From contig JARGNI010000025.1 of NCBI GenBank assembly GCA_029213195.1, forward strand, positions 21,132 through 85,131: DNA of 64,000 nt. Direction: 5' to 3'. Position 1 is the stretch's first letter, and the number at the start of each line of letters is the position of its first letter. The stretch is from Verrucomicrobiales bacterium (GTDB lineage Bacteria > Verrucomicrobiota > Verrucomicrobiia > Verrucomicrobiales > DEV007). This document shows, piece after piece, positions 8,144 to 16,910 of this stretch. The notes under the pieces were generated by a model. It was not told where the DNA came from and did no database searches. It saw only the letters and a list, made by a program, of their open reading frames with translations. The position numbers and the translations under genes are program-made.

Positions 8144-8268
8144 CAGAAGTACATCGGTAGTTTCAGCTTCTCTTCGCTGCAACGCAAGCCCTTCTCGGTG
8201 CAGATTCGAGAGGAGGAAGGCTGACTTCAGCATTGCTGCCGTGGGGTGGTTTCGGTAGGATGCTGTCC

Positions 8269-9051
8269 ATGCCATTGCTCATTGTGGAAAACCTGGCCCT
8301 GAAGCCGGATCCTCGCTCGGAAGACCCGCTGCGAGAGGCCTTTCCCGGGCAAGTTCAGGTGGAAGACATATCCTTCTCGATCGAGCCGAAAAAGTCGTTG
8401 GCTCTCGTTGGAGAAGAGGGAAGTGGAAAAGGAGCCATCGCGTCGGCCCTGTTGTTCCTGCGTCCGATTTCGGAAGGGAGCGTGACGATTGCGGAAGTCG
8501 AGGTGACCAAGCTCAGCGACCGTCAGACTCGGCGTCTACGCAAGCAGGTTCAGGGAGTTTTCTCGGATGGCTTCGGCCAGCTCACAGAGAACTTCACGGT
8601 CGACGAGATGTTTTCGGAAGTGTTGCGGTTCTGGTATCCGAAAGCCTCCGTCGAGGAATGGCATCACCGCATCGAGATGGTCATGGTCTCCTGTGGTCTC
8701 CCGGAAGCGGTTCGCCATCTCTATCCTTCGGAGCTGGATGCGGTCGAGCGCCAGGAAGTCGCTCTTGCTCGAGCCCTGCTTCTCGAACCTGATCTTCTCA
8801 TTCTCCATGAATTCACCTCGAGAATGGATGCCGTGCAGCAGGCCGAGTTGCTCGACCGCGTTCGCTCGGTCCGGGAGGAGTTTGGACTCACGCTTCTCGT
8901 CTTCACGGACGACCTTGCAGTCGCACACCAATTGAGCGATGCTATCGGGGTCCTGCACCGCGGACGTCTCCTCGAGCTTTCTCTGGCACGCGATTTGATC
9001 GACCAGCCGGAGCACGACTACACGAAGCGCCTCGTCAGCTACTCCATCTAG
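8269..9051 (+). CDS. Degenerate ABC-type ATP-binding protein (Opp/Dpp family), probable pseudo-ATPase
   Basis: 260 residues that align along the whole length with peptide-transporter ATPases of the DppD/OppF type, including the C-terminal 'HDYTKRLVSYSI' (compare 'HPYTKALL'). Every catalytic motif is altered: Walker A is GEEGSGKGA (Ser/Thr after Lys is Gly53 or the following residue), the Q-loop Gln is Ser99 ('VFSD'), the LSGGQ signature reads 'SELDAVE' (154-160), the Walker B Asp is His180 ('LLILHEFTS') and the switch His is Asp214 ('VFTDDLAV'). It is therefore probably not an active transporter ATPase. No permease is adjacent. The start at 8269 follows GGTAGGA by 8 bp; an ATG at 8260 is possible. 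Confidence 0.8.
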   Translation: MPLLIVENLALKPDPRSEDPLREAFPGQVQVEDISFSIEPKKSLALVGEEGSGKGAIASALLFLRPISEGSVTIAEVEVTKLSDRQTRRLRKQVQGVFSDGFGQLTENFTVDEMFSEVLRFWYPKASVEEWHHRIEMVMVSCGLPEAVRHLYPSELDAVERQEVALARALLLEPDLLILHEFTSRMDAVQQAELLDRVRSVREEFGLTLLVFTDDLAVAHQLSDAIGVLHRGRLLELSLARDLIDQPEHDYTKRLVSYSI

Positions 9052-9077
9052 CCTCCTGGCCCTGTCCGTTTTCACGC

Positions 9078-10265
9078 ATGACTCCTCTTTTTCGAAAGTT
9101 CCTGGGTATGAATTGGCTGCTTTTTGCCAATATGGTTGCCTTGCTTATTTTTGGAGTTTTTGCCATCTACAGTGCCTGCTGGATGCGTGAGGAGGAAAGT
9201 CTCGCGACGAAATGGAAGGACCAGGTCTACTGGATTCTTCTGGGTCTCATTATCTTCTTTGTCGCGAGTCTCGTTGACTACAAGTGGACGAAGTATCTGA
9301 GCCTGCCGATCTACCTGATTGTTCTCGGGGTCCTCATTTTCACGACTTATTTTGGTGTGGAAATCAATGGGACACGTGCCTGGCTCAGCCTCGGTGGTGG
9401 GGTCTTGATCCAATCGTCGCAGCTCGCCATGGCCGGGGGATTGATCCTCCTCGCCGTCGTGCTCTCGACAATGCATCGCTGGCATCCGGCGTTGCGAAAC
9501 CCGCTCGTCCGGCTCATGGTTTCCGGACTCGCGGCAGGTCTGCCCTTTGTTTTCGTCCTCCTCCAGGGAGACTTTGGATCCGCTCTTGTCTGGGTGCCCG
9601 TCTATGGAGCCATGGTGCTGATCGGGAATATTCCGTTCCGCTATCTCATTGTCATCATCCTGACGGTGACGATGTTCTTGCCCTTTGCATTTTTCTTCGG
9701 CCTTAAGGACTACCAGAAAAAGCGGATCACGACGCAGATCGAGATGCTCCAGGGCAATGAAGTCAATATCCTCGCAGAAGCCTACAGCGCCTACAACAAC
9801 CTCCTCGCCATCGGCAGCGGTGGCTGGAGTGGAAAAGGGTTCAAGAATCCCGAATCGATCAACAACAAGGGTTTCATCTCTCCGGACACGGCGATCAACG
9901 ACTTCATCTTCCCGGTTTTTTCCGAGGAGTTTGGCTTTCGGGGGTCTCTTCTCGTTCTCGGCGGATTTCTCCTGCTGCTGCTGCAGTGCGTCTATGTTGC
10001 ATTCTACAGTCGCGACATGGTCGGTCGGTTGATTGTCGTGGGTGTGGTTGGACTCCTTTTTGCGCATATCTATCAGAATGTCGGGATGAATTTGCTCATC
10101 ATGCCGATCACCGGGATTCCGCTGCCCTTCATCAGTTACGGAGGAACTTTCATGGTGGTCCTGCTGTTCCTGATGGGGCTCGTACAAAGTGTCTGGGTTC
10201 ACCGGATCGACCCAGAGGCAGAAAAGTCTGCCAAGCCTCAGCTTGAAATTGCGCATCTGGATTGA
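9078..10265 (+). CDS. rodA: Rod-shape SEDS glycosyltransferase RodA
   Basis: 395 residues with about ten membrane segments and the SEDS signature. Visible elements are 'NGTRAWLSLGG', 'QGDFGSALVWVPVYG', 'SGGWSGKGF', 'DFIFPVFSEEFGF' and the terminal 'GIPLPFISYGGTFMVVLL'. SEDS proteins polymerise peptidoglycan glycan strands in the inner membrane together with a class B PBP. RodA rather than FtsW is favoured because the division cluster is elsewhere (54-63 kb) and because of the 'NVGMNLLIMPITGIPLPF' form. No mreB, mreC or pbp2 gene is adjacent; these may lie outside the window. The gene starts 26 bp after the degenerate ABC gene and may be co-transcribed with it. Confidence 0.9.
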   Translation: MTPLFRKFLGMNWLLFANMVALLIFGVFAIYSACWMREEESLATKWKDQVYWILLGLIIFFVASLVDYKWTKYLSLPIYLIVLGVLIFTTYFGVEINGTRAWLSLGGGVLIQSSQLAMAGGLILLAVVLSTMHRWHPALRNPLVRLMVSGLAAGLPFVFVLLQGDFGSALVWVPVYGAMVLIGNIPFRYLIVIILTVTMFLPFAFFFGLKDYQKKRITTQIEMLQGNEVNILAEAYSAYNNLLAIGSGGWSGKGFKNPESINNKGFISPDTAINDFIFPVFSEEFGFRGSLLVLGGFLLLLLQCVYVAFYSRDMVGRLIVVGVVGLLFAHIYQNVGMNLLIMPITGIPLPFISYGGTFMVVLLFLMGLVQSVWVHRIDPEAEKSAKPQLEIAHLD

Positions 10266-10381
10266 TGGGTTTTCGCCAGGTTTTCCAATCTCCACCGAGA
10301 AGATAGGATGCAGGGTTGAATCTCCCGGTCGAAACATGTAAAGATCGCACTCCTCGGATCTTCGCTGATCCATGACCCCCG

Positions 10382-11404
10382 ATGATTGAAGTTCAGAACC
10401 TGACCAAGCGATACTCCGGACGGACGGCAGTGGATGCGATTTCCTTCGAAGTCGGGAAGGGGGAGATCGTCGGCTTCCTCGGTCCCAACGGCGCGGGAAA
10501 AAGCACAACGATGCGTATGCTGACCTGTTTTCTCTCCGCGACCGAGGGGAGCGCGAAGGTGGCGGGATTCGACATCTACGACGACTCCATCGAGGTCCGG
10601 AGGCACCTGGGGTACATGCCGGAAAATGTTCCGCTCTATCTCGATATGCGGGTGACGGAGTATCTGCGATTCCGGGCTCGACTCAAGGGGCTGAGGAACC
10701 GGGAGGCGAAGCGGTCGGTTGAAGAGGTCATGGAGACCTGCAGCCTTTCCGAGGTTTCCCACAAGATGATCTCGACTCTCTCCAAGGGCTATCGCCAGAG
10801 GGTGGGGCTCGCTGACGCCCTGATCAACAAGCCGGATCTGCTCATCCTCGACGAGCCGACGAACGGACTGGATCCGAACCAGATTCGTCAGTCACGTGAA
10901 TTGATCCGAAGGCTGGGAGAAGAACACACCATCCTGTTGTCGACCCATATTCTCTCCGAGGTCGAGATGACCTGTGGGCGGGTCGTCATCATCGACCAGG
11001 GGAAAATACGGGCCTCCGATACGCCGCAGGAGCTGATCCGTCGCCTGCGCCGACCCGGGGAACTTCTTCTCGAGGTGGAAGGCGACGAAGAGAAGATACT
11101 CTCTGCTCTCGGGAAGATACCTGCGGTCCATTCGGTGGAGAAGGTCTCCCATTCTGAAGGCTGGATCGCCTGCACCCTTCGTGTCGATCCCCAGGCAGAT
11201 GTTCGTGTCGAAGTATCGGAGACCATCATTCGAAACGGAGGAAAGATCCGTGAGTTGGCGAGCCGAGCTGCTTCGCTCGAGGACGCCTTCGTCGATCTTG
11301 TCCAGCATTCCGGACCCGATCCTCGGTATGAAATGGATGCTCCGAAATCCAAGTCGAAGAAGAAACCGAAGTCGGAGGCTGTCTCGTCGGAGGGGGCGGA
11401 CTGA
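10382..11404 (+). CDS. ABC transporter ATP-binding protein (GldA/NatA-like)
   Basis: 340 residues. All nucleotide-binding motifs are intact: Walker A 'GPNGAGKST', Q-loop in 'YMPENVPLY' (as in GldA-type proteins), signature 'LSKGYRQRV', Walker B 'LLILDEPTNGLDP' and switch His in 'LLSTHILSE'. The C-terminal 100 residues form the regulatory extension typical of DRA/NodI-like exporters and end in a Lys-rich tail. It is the first gene of a five-gene operon with an ABC-2 permease, a GldG-like protein, a DUF4340 protein and a cytochrome. The GldA-F-G organisation was first described for gliding in Bacteroidota, but outside that phylum no gliding role is implied. Confidence 0.92.
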   Translation: MIEVQNLTKRYSGRTAVDAISFEVGKGEIVGFLGPNGAGKSTTMRMLTCFLSATEGSAKVAGFDIYDDSIEVRRHLGYMPENVPLYLDMRVTEYLRFRARLKGLRNREAKRSVEEVMETCSLSEVSHKMISTLSKGYRQRVGLADALINKPDLLILDEPTNGLDPNQIRQSRELIRRLGEEHTILLSTHILSEVEMTCGRVVIIDQGKIRASDTPQELIRRLRRPGELLLEVEGDEEKILSALGKIPAVHSVEKVSHSEGWIACTLRVDPQADVRVEVSETIIRNGGKIRELASRAASLEDAFVDLVQHSGPDPRYEMDAPKSKSKKKPKSEAVSSEGAD

Positions 11405-11446
11405 ACCCTGTCGAGTGGATGACTGAACCCTATTGAATCCAAAGGA

Positions 11447-12202
11447 ATGCAATCGTTTTTGATCCTGCTTCAGAAAGAGCTTCGCTCGTTTTTCCTTTCG
11501 CCGCTGGCGTGGGTGACAATGGCGCTGTTCACCTTCCTGAATGGCTGGCTCCTCGTCGGGATCATCAATGCGATGCGTCTTCGGGTGACGCCTCGCAGCC
11601 TGGTCTACAACCTTTTCGAATCGGGGTGGTTCTGGATGGGCTTCTTTATCCTCTTTCCCCTGATCACGATGCGATTGTTTGCCGAGGAGCGAAAGATGGG
11701 AACGATCGAGGGATTGTTGACGGCGCCAGTCCGAACTTCGGAAGTCGTGCTTTCGAAGTATGCGGCCACGGTCGTTGTTTACCTTCTCATCATCACTCCG
11801 GTTTTCCTCTTCTTTCCCGTGTTCCAATGGGTCACGGGAGAGCAGGCGGCGTTCCAGCCCGGGGCACTCGTGGGAAGTGCGTTTGGATTGTTTCTCGTGG
11901 GGCTCTTCCACATAGCGATCGGGACACTCGCTTCTTCGATCACCACGAATCAGTTGATCGCGGCGATGATCACTTTCGTGTTCGTGATGTTGCATTACTT
12001 CCTCGGCTTCCTCGGGAAGTTCGGATTGACAGCGGACTCGATGTGGAGCGATTCGCTCAGCTACTTCTCGACGGTGGAGCACATGCATTCTCTCAGCGAG
12101 GGGCTGATCGATAGTCGGCCTGTCGTCTACTACGTGACGTTTAGCGCGGTGCTCCTGACATTGACTCATCACGTCCTCGAATCGAGAAAGTGGAGAGCCT
12201 GA
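11447..12202 (+). CDS. ABC-2 type permease (GldF-like)
   Basis: 251 residues with six hydrophobic segments and the ABC-2 permease pattern. The protein begins with 'LLQKELRSFFLSPLAW' and contains 'FPLITMRLFAEERKMGTIEGLL', typical of GldF/NosY-type permeases. It partners with the ATPase 42 bp upstream to form an inner-membrane exporter. The GldG-like gene follows 29 bp downstream. The substrate is unknown. Confidence 0.9.
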   Translation: MQSFLILLQKELRSFFLSPLAWVTMALFTFLNGWLLVGIINAMRLRVTPRSLVYNLFESGWFWMGFFILFPLITMRLFAEERKMGTIEGLLTAPVRTSEVVLSKYAATVVVYLLIITPVFLFFPVFQWVTGEQAAFQPGALVGSAFGLFLVGLFHIAIGTLASSITTNQLIAAMITFVFVMLHYFLGFLGKFGLTADSMWSDSLSYFSTVEHMHSLSEGLIDSRPVVYYVTFSAVLLTLTHHVLESRKWRA

Positions 12203-12231
12203 GTCGCGGGTAGCGACAGAGACAACGAATC

Positions 12232-13752
12232 ATGGCGAAGAAAAAGGACAGAAAAGCGGACAAGACCTCCTCCTCGGAGAAAGGCTCGCTCGCGAGCGCC
12301 AGTCGCCGGATCGAGCGGGCGCGAACCGCTCTCCTCGTCGTCACGCAATTGGCGTTGGTCTTCGTGCTCTTTGTCCAGGCCAACTACTTGAGTTGCCGGC
12401 GTCACACGACACTTGACCTGACCCAGAACCAGAAGTTCACTCTTTCGGACACGGCCCAGAACTATCTCAAGAGCCTTGGAGGTGAGGTTCGGATCATCAT
12501 GGCTTTCCTCGGGACTTCGGAGCTCTTTCTCGAAATGAAGGGGCTGATTTCGGAGTTCGATCGGGTGGGGGGAGACTCGGTGACGGCGGAGTATCTCGAT
12601 CTCAGTCGCAGCCGTTCCCGCCTCGCGGAGCTGAAGGACAAATACAATCTACGATTTTCCGGCGACCAGGTCGTCATCCTGGGCGAATCCGGGCGGATCA
12701 AGGTCATTGCTGCCGAAGAAATGGTGCAGCGGGATGGGAATACGGGCCGGACGGTTGCTTTCCGGGGCGAAGAAGTGATCACCTCCGCCTTGCTCGAAGT
12801 CACGGAGCAGCAACAGCGCAAGGTCTACCTCATCGCGGGAGGGCGAACCGCGGATGATCTCGTGCCCATCGCGACCCAGTTGCAGGCCTTGGCGACCGCG
12901 CAGAATGCTCGCCTCGAAAGCCTGACTCTCGAGGGGATTCCTGCCATCCCGGAAGATGCCGACGCTCTCTTTTTTCCAGGGAACGAAAGTGATCTCACTC
13001 CGCGTGAGCTGGGGTTGGTGCGCGAGTTCTGGGAAGAGCGTCAGGGAGGAGTCGTGCTTTTTCTCGACCCGGGTGCGGAATCTCCCAATTTGAACTCGTT
13101 GCTCCGTCAACACGGGGTCGCGCCGAATCGGGATCGAGTTCTCAGGGAGATCAATATCCCCGGGGTCGCGAGTCGGCGCAGCTACGATGTGCCGGTGGCC
13201 ATGATGCCGGGGGACGGTCCGACCCGGGACCTGCCTGCGCTTTCGCTGCAGCTGACGGGGCAGACACAGTCGCTCGATGTGCTCTTCGATGATGATTTGC
13301 TTCGCTCCGAAAATATTCGTCCGATGCCGTTGATGGTGGCAGGAGAGGGATTCTGGGGCGAATCCGAATTCGAAGCCGAAAAGGTTTCCTACAATCCCGA
13401 TCTGGACAGCGGTCCTCCCGACCTCGTTTTCGTTGCAGCATCGGTGGAGAAAGGGCTGCCGGGTGATGCGGAGCTCTCCCAGGGCAGTTCTCGACTGGTG
13501 GTCGTCGGAAATCCGGACCTCCTTTCTCCCGATGGCAATACCTCACAGGTTGCGGCAGATTTCACGATGTCGGCGCTCAACTGGGTCATGAACCGTGAGG
13601 AACTCATGGGAATCGCGCCCCGACAGCCGACCGCCTACACCTTGAACATTTCGCCCGCCGATCTGGGGCTCTTGCAGACGTTGGTCATTTTTGTGATGCC
13701 AGGGATGGGACTGATCATCGGTGGATTGGTCTGGTTCCGAAGGAGAGCGTAA
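12232..13752 (+). CDS. GldG-like ABC-associated protein (uncharacterised transport component)
   Basis: 506 residues. A Lys/Arg-rich cytosolic N-terminus precedes one membrane segment (about 36-55, 'LLVVTQLALVFVLFVQANY'). The hallmark 'DLTQNQKFTLSDTAQNYLKSL' follows, then a large periplasmic part with the GldG-type alpha/beta domain. A second membrane segment lies at the C-terminus ('LVIFVMPGMGLIIGGLVWF') with positive residues inside. In GldFG-type systems this protein is the extracytoplasmic partner of the permease. The next gene begins 13 bp downstream. Confidence 0.85.
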   Translation: MAKKKDRKADKTSSSEKGSLASASRRIERARTALLVVTQLALVFVLFVQANYLSCRRHTTLDLTQNQKFTLSDTAQNYLKSLGGEVRIIMAFLGTSELFLEMKGLISEFDRVGGDSVTAEYLDLSRSRSRLAELKDKYNLRFSGDQVVILGESGRIKVIAAEEMVQRDGNTGRTVAFRGEEVITSALLEVTEQQQRKVYLIAGGRTADDLVPIATQLQALATAQNARLESLTLEGIPAIPEDADALFFPGNESDLTPRELGLVREFWEERQGGVVLFLDPGAESPNLNSLLRQHGVAPNRDRVLREINIPGVASRRSYDVPVAMMPGDGPTRDLPALSLQLTGQTQSLDVLFDDDLLRSENIRPMPLMVAGEGFWGESEFEAEKVSYNPDLDSGPPDLVFVAASVEKGLPGDAELSQGSSRLVVVGNPDLLSPDGNTSQVAADFTMSALNWVMNREELMGIAPRQPTAYTLNISPADLGLLQTLVIFVMPGMGLIIGGLVWFRRRA

Positions 13753-13765
13753 TCAAGATACGGAT

Positions 13766-15682
13766 ATGAGAGTCATCACCACAGCCATTCTCGGGGTTCT
13801 CGTCATCGTCCTGGCGATCGTGATCCGGACCGTCGATCATGTGCCTGTCAGTGGAGCCGATGCGGCCTCCACCGCCAATGTGCTCGTCCGGTTTCCGATC
13901 GAGGCGGTGGAGAAGGTCTCGATCGAGCGGGGCCCGGCCCGTGTCGACGTGCTCCGCCGAGGGGAACAATGGTTCTTCAGTGAACCTGAAACTGATCGAG
14001 TCGATGCGGCGGCGATGGCGAAGCTTCTCGACGAGTTGAACTATCTCACACGGATCGACGAAATCGATTCGGACGAAAATCTTTCTGCAACCCAACTCGG
14101 ACTGGAGGGAGACGAGGCGATTCGTATTGTCATTTCCGGGAAGAACGAAGCGGGAGACAAGATCAACGAATCGCTCATTCTTGGGACCGAGGCTCCGAGA
14201 GCGAACTCCATCTATGCGAAACGGCACGGGAGCGATGAGGTTTACGTGGTCGATGGGAATCCCCGGCCATGGATCTCGGCACCTCTCCAAACCCTCAGGG
14301 ATCCTAGGATTCTCAGTGTTCCGGTCGAGGCGGTGGTGCAGTTGGCAATCCGTCGGCCCGATCAGAGTTTTGCCCTGCAGAGACGAATCACTCCTCCCCA
14401 GCAGGACTGGATTCTGACCTCGCCCTTGCAGGCCTGGGCGGGCTTGGAAGAGATGGACCAGCTGATGGCTGATCTCGCGGCGTTGAAGATTGCAGAGGTG
14501 CGCCAGGATCAGGATCTCAGCGAGAAGATCCCTGAGCCTCTCCCTGAAAAGTCCGTCGTAATCCAGATGCAAGTCTTCGGAGTCGAGCAACCCTTGACAC
14601 TTTTTCTCAAGGAAGTCGAAGCTCCACCGGTCGAAGGGGCGCCCGCCATGGTCGAGGCTCGTATTTCGGACCGTCCCTACGTCTATCGCATTCAGAGTCG
14701 CATCCTCGAATCCCTGCCCGAGGAGGCGAGTGACCTGCGCAGTCGAACCCTCGCAAAGATCCCGGGCAATTATCTCGACACCATCGTGATCGAGCACCTC
14801 ATCGATCCGACCGTGCTTTTGAAATCGGAACGCTCGGAGAATGGGCTTCGTTGGGATGTCAGGATTGCGAACAAGCTTCTTCCCGCAAACCAGAGTGAAG
14901 TTCTGCGGATGGTCAATGGAGTGAACGAAGCAAGAATTCTCACCTTTGCCGCAGACAATGCTGAGGACCTGGAATCCTTCGGTCTCGATCGACCGGAGCG
15001 ACGGGTGACCTTTTCGATGAAGTTTCCCGGCCAGCAACAGGCCGATGGCAGTATCAGCCCTGTCCAGGAGATGACCCGGGTCTTGCGACTGGCCTGGGGA
15101 AAAGGGGAGCAACGAAATCTCTACGCTCATTTCGAAGGCGACCCCTACGTGTTCGAAGTGGATCCATCCCTTCTCAACCTGATCCCGACTCACCCGATCA
15201 AGTGGCGCTCCCTGACCGTTCTTTCCTTCAGCGCTTTCTCGCTCCGCTCCATCACACGAGAGGTCCCTGGAAGAGAACAGCTGAAACTGGCCTATCGGTA
15301 CCAGACGGATCGGTGGGAAGCCTTTCGCAATGGTGCAGATGTCAGTGCCACCTTGAATGAGGCTTCGGCGAGACGTCTCGGAGAGCGACTGGGCGATCTC
15401 AAGGCGCGAGGTTGGTATCTTTCTCTCGCGCAGGCTTATGAGGCACTCCAGGAACCAGATGCTGAGTTCACGGTGGTGACGAGCCAGCTGGATCCGGCGA
15501 TCGGAGAGGCGGTCGACAAGACCTACAAAATCCGTTTTGCGAAGTCCGGCATCGTCGTTCCTCCCTCCTCAGAGCCACTTTACTTCGGAAAGCTCGAAGA
15601 TTCCCCCGATGTCTTTTTTGTCGATCCGGAGACCTTTGGAAACCTGATCCGTCCGGTGACGACTTCCCGTGCTCTCAAGTGA
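13766..15682 (+). CDS. DUF4340 domain-containing protein
   Basis: 638 residues with an N-terminal membrane anchor ('ILGVLVIVLAIVIRTV') and a long periplasmic region. It carries at least two DUF4340-like modules: one around 35-260 ('VEKVSIERGPARVDVLRRGEQWFF' start pattern) and others in the 290-600 region. DUF4340 proteins regularly accompany GldG-like proteins in PVC and other bacteria and are predicted accessory parts of the exporter; biochemical function is unknown. The ATG at 13766 is preceded by GGAGAG, and the GldG gene stops 13 bp upstream. The frame is open slightly further upstream but overlaps that gene. Confidence 0.85.
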   Translation: MRVITTAILGVLVIVLAIVIRTVDHVPVSGADAASTANVLVRFPIEAVEKVSIERGPARVDVLRRGEQWFFSEPETDRVDAAAMAKLLDELNYLTRIDEIDSDENLSATQLGLEGDEAIRIVISGKNEAGDKINESLILGTEAPRANSIYAKRHGSDEVYVVDGNPRPWISAPLQTLRDPRILSVPVEAVVQLAIRRPDQSFALQRRITPPQQDWILTSPLQAWAGLEEMDQLMADLAALKIAEVRQDQDLSEKIPEPLPEKSVVIQMQVFGVEQPLTLFLKEVEAPPVEGAPAMVEARISDRPYVYRIQSRILESLPEEASDLRSRTLAKIPGNYLDTIVIEHLIDPTVLLKSERSENGLRWDVRIANKLLPANQSEVLRMVNGVNEARILTFAADNAEDLESFGLDRPERRVTFSMKFPGQQQADGSISPVQEMTRVLRLAWGKGEQRNLYAHFEGDPYVFEVDPSLLNLIPTHPIKWRSLTVLSFSAFSLRSITREVPGREQLKLAYRYQTDRWEAFRNGADVSATLNEASARRLGERLGDLKARGWYLSLAQAYEALQEPDAEFTVVTSQLDPAIGEAVDKTYKIRFAKSGIVVPPSSEPLYFGKLEDSPDVFFVDPETFGNLIRPVTTSRALK

Positions 15683-15683
15683 T

Positions 15684-16433
15684 ATGAAGCCCCTCCGATT
15701 TCAGACCCTTCTCCAGGTATCGTTGGCCATCGCGCTTGGACTCGGTTTTGCTGCATGCAGTAACGAGAAGGAACCGGAATCGGGCGCAGAACAAGTTCCC
15801 GGTGGAGTGAATGTGCCGCGGGAGAAGCTGGATGAGTTGGCGGCTCTCTCCGAGACGAAAGGGGCCTATGCTCAAGTTTGTGCTGCTTGTCACGGACCCG
15901 ACGGTGCGGGGAACGAGGAGCTGAAAGCCCCTTCGATTGCGGGTCTTCCGGCCTGGTATATCAAGGAACAATTTGCCAAGTTTCGCGAAGGGAAACGAGG
16001 CGCTCACCAGGACGACGCTCCCGGGCAACAGATGCGGGCGATTGCACTCTCCCTGACCGAGGCACAGATCGAGGAAGCCGCGGAAGCCGTGTCCAAGCTC
16101 CCCATCGTCCTGACCGAGTTGCCTCCCGAGGAGGCAGACCTGGAGCGTGGACGTTATCTCTTCGCCAACGAGTGCATGGAATGCCATCGCTACAACGGCA
16201 AGGGGGAGGTAGTCTTTCACAGCGCTCAGCTCATTTCGTTGAACCGAAGCTACCTGCGGAGACAGCTCAAAAATTTCCATGCCGAAAAGCGAGGCGCTGC
16301 CGAGGATGATATCTACGGGAACAAGATGGTCGATGTCACCTCTCGGCTCAGTGACGAAGATATCGAAATCCTCGTCGACTACATCGGGGCGCTGGCACAC
16401 GGGGATGATCCGCGTCCGGCGCGAGAGTTGTAG
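15684..16433 (+). CDS. Dihaem c-type cytochrome lipoprotein
   Basis: 249 residues. The signal peptide ends in a lipobox ('GFAAC', Cys25), so it is a predicted periplasmic lipoprotein. Two class I cytochrome domains carry C66-A-A-C69-H70 and C164-M-E-C167-H168. Candidate axial Met residues lie in 'GQQMRAIALSL' and 'GNKMVDVTSRL'. The arrangement resembles cytochrome c4/c553-like electron carriers. It starts one base after the DUF4340 stop, so it appears translationally linked to the exporter operon. What it does there, whether redox chemistry or a simple operon passenger, is not evident. Confidence 0.92.
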   Translation: MKPLRFQTLLQVSLAIALGLGFAACSNEKEPESGAEQVPGGVNVPREKLDELAALSETKGAYAQVCAACHGPDGAGNEELKAPSIAGLPAWYIKEQFAKFREGKRGAHQDDAPGQQMRAIALSLTEAQIEEAAEAVSKLPIVLTELPPEEADLERGRYLFANECMECHRYNGKGEVVFHSAQLISLNRSYLRRQLKNFHAEKRGAAEDDIYGNKMVDVTSRLSDEDIEILVDYIGALAHGDDPRPAREL

Positions 16434-16439
16434 GAGAGT

Positions 16440-16871
16440 CTATTCGGCTTCCGCATTTCGAGCCCGAACGGCGGAGTGATGCCAGGCATCGGTCCGACCA
16501 CTTTCCCAGTCGCGTATGGTTTGCATCAGTGCGATGATTTTCCGATGAGTAGCCCCCGTGGCGCGAAAGATGACCTGGGGCGCTCGGACCCCGGCATTGA
16601 TGGCCTCTCCCTCTCCCAACTCGATTCCGGCCTTGGCGTAGAGTTGCAGGGGGGAGAGTTTGCCGTAGATCTCGAAAGGGCGGGGATTGTCGGGGGAATC
16701 GGCAGGCTGGTAGTCGGGGGCCTCTCTTGCGACTCGCTCGAGCCAAAGCCAGTGTTGACGGCCGATGGAGTAAGCCTTGGTGTAGAGAAGATGGTCTTCC
16801 ATCACCTGCGCGACGGAAGGGGAAACGATTGCGAAGACCAGTAGGAAGAGGAAAAGAGAGCGTGCAGGCAT
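16440..16871 (-). CDS. Secreted hypothetical protein
   Basis: 143 residues with a clear signal peptide ('LFLFLLVFAIVSPSVAQ'). No family was recognised. Mature features are a helix-rich segment with several Trp residues ('IGRQHWLWLERVAREA') and a C-terminal 'GATHRKIIALMQTIRDWESG'. The gene is convergent with the cytochrome operon (6 bp between stops) and faces the same way as the alpha/beta hydrolase 40 bp upstream, so it may be the last gene of that minus-strand unit. Confidence 0.7.
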   Translation of the reverse strand: MPARSLFLFLLVFAIVSPSVAQVMEDHLLYTKAYSIGRQHWLWLERVAREAPDYQPADSPDNPRPFEIYGKLSPLQLYAKAGIELGEGEAINAGVRAPQVIFRATGATHRKIIALMQTIRDWESGRTDAWHHSAVRARNAEAE

Positions 16872-16910
16872 CGGTTATCGTTGGTGTGGGATCGCTTGAA
16901 GGAAGAATGA

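Noticed and set aside
13715..15193. A 492-codon minus-strand open frame
   Set aside because: It is a shadow of the DUF4340 gene on the plus strand, with a composition typical of antisense reading.
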